A stretch of DNA of 42,830 nucleotides, taken from Vibrio rumoiensis 1S-45 (GTDB lineage: Bacteria; Pseudomonadota; Gammaproteobacteria; Enterobacterales; Vibrionaceae). The notes under the pieces are model-generated. The model was not told where the DNA came from, did no database searches, and saw nothing but the letters and a program-made list of their open reading frames with translations. The stretch is from NCBI RefSeq assembly GCF_000286955.2, contig NZ_AJYK02000029.1:1-42830 (forward strand). Reading direction: 5' to 3'. Below, piece after piece: positions 34,425-42,756 of the stretch. Numbering within the stretch: the first letter of the stretch is position 1; each line of letters opens with the position of its first letter. Position numbers and translations under genes: made by a program.

Positions 34425-35321
34425 TTGAGCAACAGCCTTACTTTAGAAGCTTTACAAGTACTTGATGCCATCGATCGTCGAGGCAGTTTTGCCGCAGCGG
34501 CTCAAGAATTGAATCGAGCGCCATCCTCATTGAGTTACCAAGTTCAAAAATTAGAGCAAGATCTTGATCTTATAATTTTTGATCGTTCTGGACATAAAGC
34601 CGTTTTCACTGAAGCGGGGCAATTGTTGTTAAATAGGGGCAGAATATTGCTCTCTGCTGCAAATGATTTGGTTGAGGATGCCAATATTCTTGCTCATGGT
34701 TGGGAATTAGAGATTTCAATTGCGTATGATTTGTTGCCTATTGACTTCTTTTTTCCATTGGTTCGTGATCTTGCCTCTGTATCTAAATCGAGAGTTAAAT
34801 TACAAGAAGAAGTATTAGCTGGATGTTGGGAAGCTTTGTCCTATGACAGGGCCGATTTACTAATTTGCCCAAAACCGGAACATATTCCGCTTGATGTAAA
34901 AGTAGAAGTTTTAGGCAGCTTCGATATGGTGTGGGTTGCCTCTCCTGATCATATTGTTCATAAAAGAACGTCACAATTTGATCAGACATCAAGGAAAAAA
35001 TACAGGGCGATAGTTATTGCTGACTCCGCAAGAACTGCACCTAGATTAAGCCGAAATTTAATCGATGATCAGCCACGTTTAACCGTGAGTAATTTTCCGG
35101 TCAAAATTGATGCACTGTGCGCTGGATTAGGAATTGGAACCTTACCAAGACATATTGCAGATACTCTGGTTACAGAGAATAAATTAGCCATAATTGAAGG
35201 TAGTGAAGCGCAGTCATTGGACATGGTGATTGCTTGGCGACGAAATAAAATGGGGAAATCGAAATCGTGGTGTATTCAATACTTGAAAAAATATTGGAAA
35301 CTTAGTGAGTTTGGTCGTTAA
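34425..35321 (+). CDS. LysR-family transcriptional regulator
   Basis: The 298-residue protein has an N-terminal LysR helix-turn-helix ('GSFAAAAQELNRAPSSLSYQ', about 20-39) followed by a substrate-binding effector domain from about 90. The start codon is TTG, supported by GAGGA eight bases upstream and by alignment of the N-terminus to LysR proteins. It is divergent from hutA, sharing a region with a Fur box; whether it controls hutA is not known. It is followed by a hairpin rather than a strong terminator. Confidence 0.9.
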   Translation: MSNSLTLEALQVLDAIDRRGSFAAAAQELNRAPSSLSYQVQKLEQDLDLIIFDRSGHKAVFTEAGQLLLNRGRILLSAANDLVEDANILAHGWELEISIAYDLLPIDFFFPLVRDLASVSKSRVKLQEEVLAGCWEALSYDRADLLICPKPEHIPLDVKVEVLGSFDMVWVASPDHIVHKRTSQFDQTSRKKYRAIVIADSARTAPRLSRNLIDDQPRLTVSNFPVKIDALCAGLGIGTLPRHIADTLVTENKLAIIEGSEAQSLDMVIAWRRNKMGKSKSWCIQYLKKYWKLSEFGR

Positions 35322-35347
35322 ATTGAGACGATAATAGGTAGCTATAG

Positions 35348-35375
35348 TGCGGGCGTGTCTCACTAACACCCCGCA
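35348..35375. terminator. Stem-loop between lysR and the PatZ-type gene
   Basis: TGCGGG-GTGT pairs with ACAC-CCCGCA with one bulged C. It lacks a clear T-run on either strand, so it may be a weak or Rho-assisted terminator for two convergent genes. Confidence 0.4.
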
Positions 35376-35397
35376 TCAAGTTTATGAATCCTGATCA

Positions 35398-38073
35398 CTA
35401 CAGTGTTAAAAGCATATCAACAGTATTATCTTCAAAGTGAATATCTGTTTTGAAATTCAATTTTTTTGCTAAGCTAACCATCCCTTTATTAGAAGGCATA
35501 GTGATACCGCTTAACCGTATTGTGCCTTTGGTTCGACTGTAATCGATAAGCTTTTGCATCAGCATCTTACCTAAACCTTTACCTTTTAAATCTGAACGCA
35601 CTAATATCGAAAACTCCGCATCGTAATTATGCGAATCGGCTACAACCCGAGCAACGCCTAGTAAGACTTCTTGCTTGTTCTCCATTCTTGTCGCGACGAA
35701 AGCCATTTCACGGTCATAATCTATTTGGGTTAGGTTTGCTAAAGCTTCATGGTTAAATTCTCCAACGTCAGAGAAAAACCGCTTATAAAGATCTTCACGA
35801 GAGACTCGAGTGATGAAGTTAGCCATCTTTTGTTCATCTTCAGGCAATACCGGTCGGAATAAACACATCTCACCATCTTTAAGTTCAACTGCTTGCTCAT
35901 GTTCAACAGGGTATGGTTTGATTGCTAGTCGTTGTCGCTTAACACCATTTTTGGCTTGTAATTCTACTCGAGCATCAATGACCGAAAATTCATTACCATT
36001 TGCCAATAAAGGGTGTAAATCCAAGCTGATTATCTCACTGTTATCAATCACCATTTGTGAAAGACGAACGAGAAATTCACATAAAGCAATCGTATCAACT
36101 GGATGGGGAAGCTGCTCTAGGCGTAGTTTTCCTACTCGCATGGAACGAATGACTAAATAACGCGCTAGTGCCATGTTTAAGGGAAGTAGGGCAACAGATG
36201 CATCTTGGTTAATATCCCAGTCCATTCCACCTTGCCCTAGCATGATGACAGGGCCGAAAATGGGGTCACTATCAATTCTAATTCTTAACTCTTGAGCGCC
36301 AGACCGGCTAGCCATACTTTGTACTGAAACACCTTGAATTAGCGCAGAGGGATAAGAAAGGGAGGTTCGATCTAATATAGCCTGAGTGGCGCTCGCAACT
36401 TCATTGGCGTTTCTCAAGTTGAGCATGACTCCTTGAACTTCTGATTTATGAAGAATATCTGGAGAACGTAATTTAACGGCAACGGGATACCCAATTTTTT
36501 CACTGATATGAACCGCTTCGCTAGGATCGGATGCGAGCCAAGTTGGAAGAACAGAAATGTTATAGCAACTAAAAAGGCCATTAAGCTGATGTGAATCAAA
36601 GGTTGTGACGGTTTCTTTAAGGTTACGTTGAACCCACTGATGGGCATCGCTTAGCTGCGCTGCATTTCTAAGTTCAACAGAGGAAGGGGTTTCCATTAGT
36701 TGTTTTTGGTTTCGACGGTATTCAACTAGATGCATATAAGCCCCAACTGCACCTTCAGGTGTGCGATAAGTTGGAATACCGGCTTGAGTAAACAACAAAC
36801 GAGCATCTTTAGCGGTTTGTTCACCAGACCAATTGGTGAGAATGTTAAATTGTTTGCTTTTCTTATGTGCTTTTATTGTGTCAATAATAGCTTGAGCGGT
36901 CTGTGTCGGGTGAGAAATGGCCGAAGGGCTATGCATGACTAGGATAGCATCGACTTCACCGCAATCTAATAGCACATTTAATGCACTGGCGTAACGCTGA
37001 CTGTCTGCATCTCCGACAAGATCAATGGGATTACTGTGCGACCAACCACTGGGAAGTATGGTGTTGAGCTTTTCAATGGTTTGTTCTGGCAGTACAGCCA
37101 GTTTACCGCCACGTTCAATCAAAGCATCAACAGCCATAATTGCAGGGCCACCACCATTGGTAACAATTGCTAAACGCTCGCCACGCAATGGTACAGCATG
37201 GGTGAGTGTCTCAAGAGCGGCAAATAATTCATGTGTATTATTAACGCGCAGCATGCCAGAGCGTTTAATTGCAGAGTCATAAATGATGTCTAAACTTTGA
37301 CTACCACCAGTGTGTATAGAGGCTGCATTTTGCCCTTCGGGCGTGCGACCACTTTTTAAAACAAGGATTCTTCTATTACGGGATGCGCTTCTCGCCGCTG
37401 ACATAAAAGTACGAGCGTCTTTGATTGAGTCGACATAAAGTAAAATGGCAGAGGTTTTACTATCTACAGATAAGGTGTCTAAAAGCTCAGAGAAATCGAT
37501 ATCAATAGCATTTCCCAAAGAGATAAAAGCGGAGAAGCCGATATTTTTATCATTTGCCCAATCTAAAATGGTGGTACATACCGCTGCTGACTGTGATATG
37601 AATGCAATATTACCACGTGACGCTGTAACCGGTGAAAGGGAGGCATTTAAATTGAGCCAAGGTAAAATCATACCAAGGCTGTTAGAGCCAAGGATCCGTA
37701 TATTCGATTGACGAGCAATATCCAAGCATTCTTGGTCAACACTTTGCTCAGTATTAAGGCATTGATGCATATCTGAAGAAACAATGATGGCAGCATTTGC
37801 CCCAATTTTAGCCAATTCTTGAAACACATGTTTATTGTATTTGGCATTTGTACAAACAATGGCAAGGTCTGGTGCGAGGGGTAAATCACTAATATTAGGG
37901 TAGGCTAATACACCACTTACCGATTGATACTTAGGAGTGACGGGCATAATCGCCCCTTGGAAACCACAATGAAGCAAATTGTGCATGACGATGGAACCAG
38001 CACGAAAAGGTCGTTGAGAAGCACCAATAACGGCAATGGACTTGGGTTTCAAAAAATGATTAAGATTGAGCAT
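35398..38073 (-). CDS. patZ: PatZ/YfiQ-type protein lysine acetyltransferase
   Basis: The 891-residue fusion has four modules: a CoA-binding domain (about 1-130, 'SIAVIGASQRPFRAGS'), succinyl-CoA-ligase-like domains (about 150-440), an ATP-grasp domain (about 480-700, 'GYPVAVKLRSPDILHKSEVQG') and a C-terminal GNAT domain (about 725-891) with the acetyl-CoA loop 'LKGKGLGKM' near 829-837. Length agrees with E. coli PatZ (886), which acetylates and inactivates acetyl-CoA synthetase. His254 in 'AASIHTGG' sits where ADP-forming acyl-CoA synthetases keep their catalytic phospho-His; I recall that enterobacterial Pat proteins lack it. It is monocistronic. Confidence 0.92.
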   Translation of the reverse strand: MLNLNHFLKPKSIAVIGASQRPFRAGSIVMHNLLHCGFQGAIMPVTPKYQSVSGVLAYPNISDLPLAPDLAIVCTNAKYNKHVFQELAKIGANAAIIVSSDMHQCLNTEQSVDQECLDIARQSNIRILGSNSLGMILPWLNLNASLSPVTASRGNIAFISQSAAVCTTILDWANDKNIGFSAFISLGNAIDIDFSELLDTLSVDSKTSAILLYVDSIKDARTFMSAARSASRNRRILVLKSGRTPEGQNAASIHTGGSQSLDIIYDSAIKRSGMLRVNNTHELFAALETLTHAVPLRGERLAIVTNGGGPAIMAVDALIERGGKLAVLPEQTIEKLNTILPSGWSHSNPIDLVGDADSQRYASALNVLLDCGEVDAILVMHSPSAISHPTQTAQAIIDTIKAHKKSKQFNILTNWSGEQTAKDARLLFTQAGIPTYRTPEGAVGAYMHLVEYRRNQKQLMETPSSVELRNAAQLSDAHQWVQRNLKETVTTFDSHQLNGLFSCYNISVLPTWLASDPSEAVHISEKIGYPVAVKLRSPDILHKSEVQGVMLNLRNANEVASATQAILDRTSLSYPSALIQGVSVQSMASRSGAQELRIRIDSDPIFGPVIMLGQGGMDWDINQDASVALLPLNMALARYLVIRSMRVGKLRLEQLPHPVDTIALCEFLVRLSQMVIDNSEIISLDLHPLLANGNEFSVIDARVELQAKNGVKRQRLAIKPYPVEHEQAVELKDGEMCLFRPVLPEDEQKMANFITRVSREDLYKRFFSDVGEFNHEALANLTQIDYDREMAFVATRMENKQEVLLGVARVVADSHNYDAEFSILVRSDLKGKGLGKMLMQKLIDYSRTKGTIRLSGITMPSNKGMVSLAKKLNFKTDIHFEDNTVDMLLTL

Positions 38074-38451
38074 TCATCCACCGTTTAGAAAGTTGTTATC
38101 ACGCTGATTATACCTAAAATCGATCGACCTAAGAGATGTTCAGTTGAACATTGAAAAGCGCACTTTAAGCGATTAGGTGACAAAGGGTTGAGAATAATCA
38201 TAAGCTTGCGAATTTATCCCATGCTTTAATTATAATAATATGATTTGAGTATGAAGGTATTAACCTGATGTTTGAGTGTGATCTATCACGATAATTTTCA
38301 TCAAACAGTCGTATTTATTTATAAATTATGAACAATAAATTACTTAACTGAATCAATCTGTAAGGTTCTCATCAAGTTTTGTTCATTCATCTTGATATTC
38401 ACTAATGGTGGGGGCATGATGCATAAAGATTTTTAACGCTTTGGTCTTTTT
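38074..38451. other. Divergent intergenic region, 378 bp
   Basis: This holds the promoters of patZ (minus) and the SPOR lipoprotein (plus). A perfect palindrome GTGAT-CT-ATCAC occurs at 38278-38289; its spacing is too short for a CRP site. No ORF or RNA was recognised. Confidence 0.5.
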
Positions 38452-39033
38452 ATGAAAAAAATTGCAATTATCTCTCTTTCTGTTTTATTACTATCCGCAT
38501 GTTCATCTTCAGATTACGACAATGAAGTAACAACAGAAACATATCAAGAAACGTTCAAAACCGACGAAGTACCTCAACCTATTACGGAATCATCGGTAGC
38601 GCCAATAGAAGAAGACATACAAACGGTGAACACAGCAAGTGTTGCCGAACCTTCTATGGTTGAACCAAAAGTTCCAGAAGTCGCTAACTCAAACGGCAAA
38701 AAAGTAGTTAAGCTAAGCCCTCCAAATAATTCAATGGCTTTAGAACAACCAGGGACGAATAGTTATCTCATTCAAATTGCAGCATTAGAAAACGAGCAGC
38801 ATTTGTTATCGACAGCCGCTAACCTACCAAAGAGTTTACCTAAATGGGAAAATGTTAAAACAGTGAATGGTAAGCAATGGCACAGCTTATTGGTGGGGGA
38901 CTTTTCTACTGCTCAAGATGCCAAAGATGCGTTAATGAAATTACCTGCATCTTATCAATCAATGGGCCCATTTGTGAAAAGTGTCAAATCTATTTCATCA
39001 TCACCGTATCCTGATTTGAAAAAATTACCATAA
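38452..39033 (+). CDS. SPOR-domain lipoprotein
   Basis: This 193-residue protein has a lipoprotein signal (lipobox LSAC, Cys17), a long acidic, Pro/Thr/Val-rich low-complexity linker (about 20-95) and a C-terminal SPOR domain (about 103-182, 'SYLIQIAALENEQHLLSTAANL' to 'FVKSVKSI'). SPOR domains bind denuded peptidoglycan glycans, often at the division septum, so a role in cell envelope or division is likely. The ribosome binding site is weak. ddl follows after 169 bp with its own start signals. Confidence 0.87.
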   Translation: MKKIAIISLSVLLLSACSSSDYDNEVTTETYQETFKTDEVPQPITESSVAPIEEDIQTVNTASVAEPSMVEPKVPEVANSNGKKVVKLSPPNNSMALEQPGTNSYLIQIAALENEQHLLSTAANLPKSLPKWENVKTVNGKQWHSLLVGDFSTAQDAKDALMKLPASYQSMGPFVKSVKSISSSPYPDLKKLP

Positions 39034-39202
39034 GAAAGCAACTAGAATACATGGGAGCTGATAGGACATAGACGGTGTCGCTCCCTCATTTAAGAATGTG
39101 TATGCATAATTTGAAGTTTATACTGAACATGTATAAATAAAACATTATGATTAGATAAATGATTTACTTGCATACACTAACTATAAAAGCGTCGAATTAA
39201 AG

Positions 39203-40198
39203 ATGAAAAATATTTTACTTTTGTGTGGCGGTGGTTCTTCTGAACATGAAGTATCATTGGTATCAGCGAAATACTTAGAGCAACAATTGGGTTTAACAGC
39301 CGATTTTAATATCGTTAAAGCTGAAATAACGCAACAAGGTTGGCTTACCTCTGAAGGGCAAAAAGTTGAATTGGATATTGCTCATGCTTGTTTAAAAGGA
39401 GATGACGTCGAGACGATTAAAATCGATTATGCCATTCCTTGTATTCATGGTTTTCCTGGTGAAACAGGAGATATCCAATCATTGCTTGAAATGGCAAATA
39501 TACCCTATTTAGGTTGTGGGCCAGAAGCAAGCTCAAATAGCTTTAACAAAATAACATCAAAGCTTTGGTATGATGCATTAGATATTCCGAATACACCGTA
39601 TCGTTTTTTGACTGAAAATAATCAAGACTCAATTAAAGTTGCAGAGCAAGCTTTTGATTTATGGGGAAAAGTTTTCGTTAAAGCCGCAAGGCAGGGATCT
39701 TCCGTTGGATGTTACAGTGTCACCATTAAAGGTGAAGTAGCTAAAGCCGTATCTGATGCATTTCAATTTTCAGAACAAGTCCTGATTGAAAAAGCAGTTA
39801 AACCCCGTGAACTTGAAGTCGCTGCCTATGAGCTCAATGGCCAATTAATTGTCACTAAGCCTGGAGAAGTAATAGCACCTGAAGGTGTCTTTTATACTTA
39901 TGATGAAAAATACAGCGCTGATAGCCACTCTACAACGGTTTTAGAAGCGGAAGGTTTATCAACTGAGCAACAAAAGAAAATAGAGACGTACTCAAGAAAG
40001 GTCTTTATTCACATGAATTTAAAGAACTTATCGAGAATTGATTTCTTCTTAACAGAAGATGATGAGATTTACCTTAATGAGGTTAACACGTTCCCAGGAA
40101 TGACGCCCATTTCAATGTTTCCTAAGTTAATGGAATATAATGGCGATAAATTCCATGAGTTCCTTGAACAGACAATTAGACAAAGTTTTTCATCTTAG
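39203..40198 (+). CDS. ddl: D-alanine--D-alanine ligase
   Basis: The 331-residue ATP-grasp ligase makes the D-Ala-D-Ala dipeptide for peptidoglycan. Landmarks are 'LLCGGGSSEHEVSLVSA' near the N-terminus, 'CIHGFPGETGDIQSLLEM', 'VKAARQGSSVGCYSV', 'KPRELEVAAYE' and 'NLSRIDFFLTEDDEIYLNEVNTFPGMT' with the metal-binding Asp/Glu/Asn. It lies outside the main dcw cluster, so it is probably a second Ddl (DdlA-like). A terminator hairpin follows, overlapping the end of the convergent recombinase gene. Confidence 0.95.
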   Translation: MKNILLLCGGGSSEHEVSLVSAKYLEQQLGLTADFNIVKAEITQQGWLTSEGQKVELDIAHACLKGDDVETIKIDYAIPCIHGFPGETGDIQSLLEMANIPYLGCGPEASSNSFNKITSKLWYDALDIPNTPYRFLTENNQDSIKVAEQAFDLWGKVFVKAARQGSSVGCYSVTIKGEVAKAVSDAFQFSEQVLIEKAVKPRELEVAAYELNGQLIVTKPGEVIAPEGVFYTYDEKYSADSHSTTVLEAEGLSTEQQKKIETYSRKVFIHMNLKNLSRIDFFLTEDDEIYLNEVNTFPGMTPISMFPKLMEYNGDKFHEFLEQTIRQSFSS

Positions 40199-40212
40199 TC
40201 GCTGATTATAAG

Positions 40213-40246
40213 AGTTGGGATGTTTGTGATTAATCCCAACTTTTTA
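40213..40246 (+). terminator. Rho-independent terminator of ddl
   Basis: AGTTGGGAT (40213-40221) pairs with ATCCCAACT (40233-40241), then T-run. The right arm lies inside the last codons of the convergent recombinase gene. Confidence 0.82.
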
Positions 40247-41195
40247 TTCTTTTGAAAACCAATTGTTCTGATTCTGAAAGTTGATGCTGACCCAAGTATT
40301 GTGCCGGCATAACAGGACTTACCCATCTACCCACTTCTTGAATCTGTCTAAGATTATATCCTTGTTTAAATAACTCTTGAGTTGCACCTACACGTGTTGA
40401 TTGACCAGAGAAATGTAAATGCTGTGGTAGGCCAAGTCTCTCACTTGCACGACGAAATACACGATAGATCGAAGAGTCATTTAAAGCATCATTGCCAATA
40501 TTTTCATGCTTATCAATTCGACAAAGTAAAAATCCGGTATCCCGATTAATAATACATAACCATCGTGTAATCAATGAACTAGCTATTTCTGAAAGGCTGT
40601 AAGTTTGATCACCTATGCTTAACTTTATGGCATGCGGATTAGTCGTATCGAGTGCATTAATTGAAAGCATCCTTAATTGGCCTCGCTTCAATATACATTC
40701 GAACATAAGGTAATATATGATCAAATCACGTAAATCTTTAATTGACTCGGAAGATACGAGTATCTTAGTTAACGCAGAGAGATGTTCAGCTGAAAAAGGC
40801 GTAGCTTGGGTGGCGTCACCTTTTTTAAGGTTTCTGAGCGCGGATAAAGTGAAATGGATTTGTCTATGATTAACAGGATCGGGTAACCCATGTAATCGAT
40901 GGAGTAAGCTTATGGTTAGGCTATAACGACGTAGGGTTGAATATTTTCTTTGGGCACTTTCTTTTTCCAAGAAAAGTCGAATAGCGGTTACAGATGCAGG
41001 TAAAGCGCTAACATGCTTGCTCTGACAAAATTGTACAAATCGATTCCAATCGTTAACCATAGAAAGCAAAGAGTTATGAGCATATTGATAAGCGGTTAGT
41101 TTATTCAAATCATCATACATAATAAGATGTGAAAATTTGGCTTGGCTTGATTTTAGCTCACTTAAATCAGATATTAATGGAATTACTTTCTTCAT
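40230..41195 (-). CDS. Tyrosine recombinase-like protein with altered catalytic box
   Basis: The 321-residue protein has a SAM-like core-binding N-terminal half and a phage-integrase catalytic half. The C-terminal motif spacing fits XerD exactly: Arg268 is 32 residues before the nucleophile Tyr300, and Trp291 is nine before it. However, the HxxR box reads Gln265-Ser-Thr-Arg268, so the His is replaced by Gln. The first catalytic arginine region reads 'CILKRGQLRML', with Lys170-Arg171 where LRxSEL is normal. There are no inverted repeats, phage genes or att-like duplications nearby, so it looks like a resident gene rather than an active integrase. Its stop overlaps the ddl terminator. Confidence 0.85.
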   Translation of the reverse strand: MKKVIPLISDLSELKSSQAKFSHLIMYDDLNKLTAYQYAHNSLLSMVNDWNRFVQFCQSKHVSALPASVTAIRLFLEKESAQRKYSTLRRYSLTISLLHRLHGLPDPVNHRQIHFTLSALRNLKKGDATQATPFSAEHLSALTKILVSSESIKDLRDLIIYYLMFECILKRGQLRMLSINALDTTNPHAIKLSIGDQTYSLSEIASSLITRWLCIINRDTGFLLCRIDKHENIGNDALNDSSIYRVFRRASERLGLPQHLHFSGQSTRVGATQELFKQGYNLRQIQEVGRWVSPVMPAQYLGQHQLSESEQLVFKRIKSWD

Positions 41196-41324
41196 ACTGT
41201 TTAACCTAAAGCACTATAACTAAAATAATAGTAGCAAATACTTGAACCTATACCAAATACATTTACTATTAGATTATTCTAGATAAAAACACTTTTTAAT
41301 TTCCAAGTATCAATAAGGTTTTGT

Positions 41325-41636
41325 ATGTCACTCGTATATTCAACAGATGTTGGTCGCATCAAACAAGAAAAACCAGAAGAGATCCGCCCTAAAGGGGATG
41401 GTATTGTTCGAATTCAACGAGAAACGAAAGGTCGTAAAGGTAAAGGTGTCTGTATCGTTTCAGGTTTAGACATGAATGATACAGAGTTAAAGTTAGTCGC
41501 TGCGGAACTAAAGAAAGTATGTGGTTGTGGTGGTAGCGTTAAAGATGGAAACATCGAAATTCAAGGTGATAATAGAGATAAAATCAAAGCTCATCTTGAA
41601 AAAAAAGGCCATAAAGTCAAATTAGCCGGTGGCTAA
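41325..41636 (+). CDS. yciH: SUI1/YciH translation initiation factor-like protein
   Basis: The 103-residue SUI1-domain protein resembles E. coli YciH (108) and eukaryotic eIF1. The conserved part is 'VRIQRETKGRKGKGVCIVSGL' near 30-50 and 'KKVCGCGGSVKDGNIEIQGD' near 65-85. YciH is reported to affect start-codon fidelity and stress-time translation. It is monocistronic and divergent from the recombinase gene. Confidence 0.95.
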   Translation: MSLVYSTDVGRIKQEKPEEIRPKGDGIVRIQRETKGRKGKGVCIVSGLDMNDTELKLVAAELKKVCGCGGSVKDGNIEIQGDNRDKIKAHLEKKGHKVKLAGG

Positions 41637-41806
41637 ATATTTACAGAGAAAGTTAATGGTACGACTACTTCTTTGCTTAACTACACAATAAATAAAGAAA
41701 AACCAAGGTTATGACGAACATATTTTTGAATGCATTTCATAGTTGGTTATAATCAAAGTAGATTTTCTAAGGTACTGAACCTTAAGCACACAAAATGGAA
41801 TTGAAT

Positions 41807-42211
41807 ATGTACAAGAAACTTCTCGTTGTTACCGTTGGAGCATTGGCACTTATGGCATGTAGTTCATCACCTGAAACACCAGATGCAGAAACAGCAAGCA
41901 CAGGTTCAACTCAACAGGCGATTTGTGAACCTGCCAAAGCAATGCCAGGAAGCTGGCAACCAGCAGAAGTTACGCCTGAAGCAAAACAGGCTGCGGTTCT
42001 TGCAACAGCAAGCATGGATGGTGGGCACTCGTTAAAAGAGATTCACAGTGTTGAACAACAAGTTGTAGCAGGAATGAATTACAAAGTTAACTTTACCATT
42101 GAAGATGGTGAAGCGTATTCAACTGTAGTATTTAGAAGCTTAAAAGGCGAATACAAACTGATCAGTGTTCAACCTCAAGCCTTAGTAGATGAGTGCAATA
42201 AATCCGAATAA
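41807..42211 (+). CDS. Cystatin-like lipoprotein
   Basis: The 134-residue protein has a lipoprotein signal (lipobox LMAC, Cys18) and a small domain with the full cystatin order: an N-terminal Gly region ('MPGSWQP', about 46-52), a helix ('EAKQAAVLATASM'), the first inhibitory hairpin QxVxG as Gln85-Val-Val-Ala-Gly89, followed by 'NYKVNFTIEDG'. Cystatins block papain-like cysteine proteases by inserting that hairpin into the active site. Two cysteines (40 and 130) may form a disulfide. The ATG at 41807 is preferred because it leaves a standard short signal peptide; an upstream in-frame ATG (41795) adds four residues. Lipid anchoring would place it in the periplasm or on the outer membrane. Confidence 0.8.
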   Translation: MYKKLLVVTVGALALMACSSSPETPDAETASTGSTQQAICEPAKAMPGSWQPAEVTPEAKQAAVLATASMDGGHSLKEIHSVEQQVVAGMNYKVNFTIEDGEAYSTVVFRSLKGEYKLISVQPQALVDECNKSE

Positions 42212-42220
42212 GATAAATTC

Positions 42221-42255
42221 AACAGAGCTTAACTTAAATAAAGCTAAGTTCTGTT
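42221..42255 (+). terminator. Hairpin after the cystatin-like gene
   Basis: AACAGAGCTTAACTT pairs with AAGCTAAGTTCTGTT with two mismatches around a five-base loop. The T-run is delayed and interrupted, so it is a weak terminator. Confidence 0.5.
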
Positions 42256-42429
42256 GGAATATTCTATTTTATTGTTTTTCTTTAAGGGGTAGGCTGGGTA
42301 GAATTCAGTCACATCGCACTCTAATTTAACATAAGATACATAATGCGCACTGTGTAGGGAGTGAAAAAGGAAATATTTACATGATAAAAATTCTTATCGC
42401 TATTCAATCACTACAAAATTAGTTTGGCT

Positions 42430-42756
42430 TCACCAACGACTAACCTCAATTCTTAAATACTTTTCAGTAATATCATAGCGAATATTTTTATTTATATACG
42501 ACTTTAATTCTCTCTTTGCCACTTTACAGACTTTGGGACTACCCGTGTATTTTATTCGTTTAAGTTGTGCATACTTCTGATCAATATGATGCATTGTCAG
42601 CATTAACTGGCAATCCCCTTTAACATTTGCTTTAGAAGCATATACAGCAGATTGCGCTTGCTGCTTATAAAACTTTGCGGCCTTATATCTTTTGCTGTCA
42701 TCATCTGCATAGGTAATCTGGCTTAAAAAGATAAGTGTGAATAAAATAGATCTCAT
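42430..42756 (-). CDS. Small secreted protein with TolA C-terminal-like domain
   Basis: These 108 residues begin with a signal peptide (cleavage near 'TYA', about residue 17). The remainder carries the cysteine/glycine pattern of the third domain of TolA: 'KGDCQLMLTMHH', then 'KYTGSPKVCKVAKRELKSYI', with two cysteines that can pair as they do in TolA-III. There is no TM anchor or long helical domain II, so it would be a free periplasmic domain. Its partner is unknown. The call is a pattern match, not a search result. Confidence 0.6.
   Translation of the reverse strand: MRSILFTLIFLSQITYADDDSKRYKAAKFYKQQAQSAVYASKANVKGDCQLMLTMHHIDQKYAQLKRIKYTGSPKVCKVAKRELKSYINKNIRYDITEKYLRIEVSRW

Noticed and set aside
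38278..38289. Possible CRP site GTGATCTATCAC
   Set aside because: The gap between half-sites is four bases in TGTGA-N4-TCACG instead of six, so it does not fit CRP.
40230..41195. Integrase as sign of a prophage or genomic island
   Set aside because: No att-like duplication, no phage or cargo genes; flanking genes (ddl, yciH) are ordinary and appear syntenic in vibrios.
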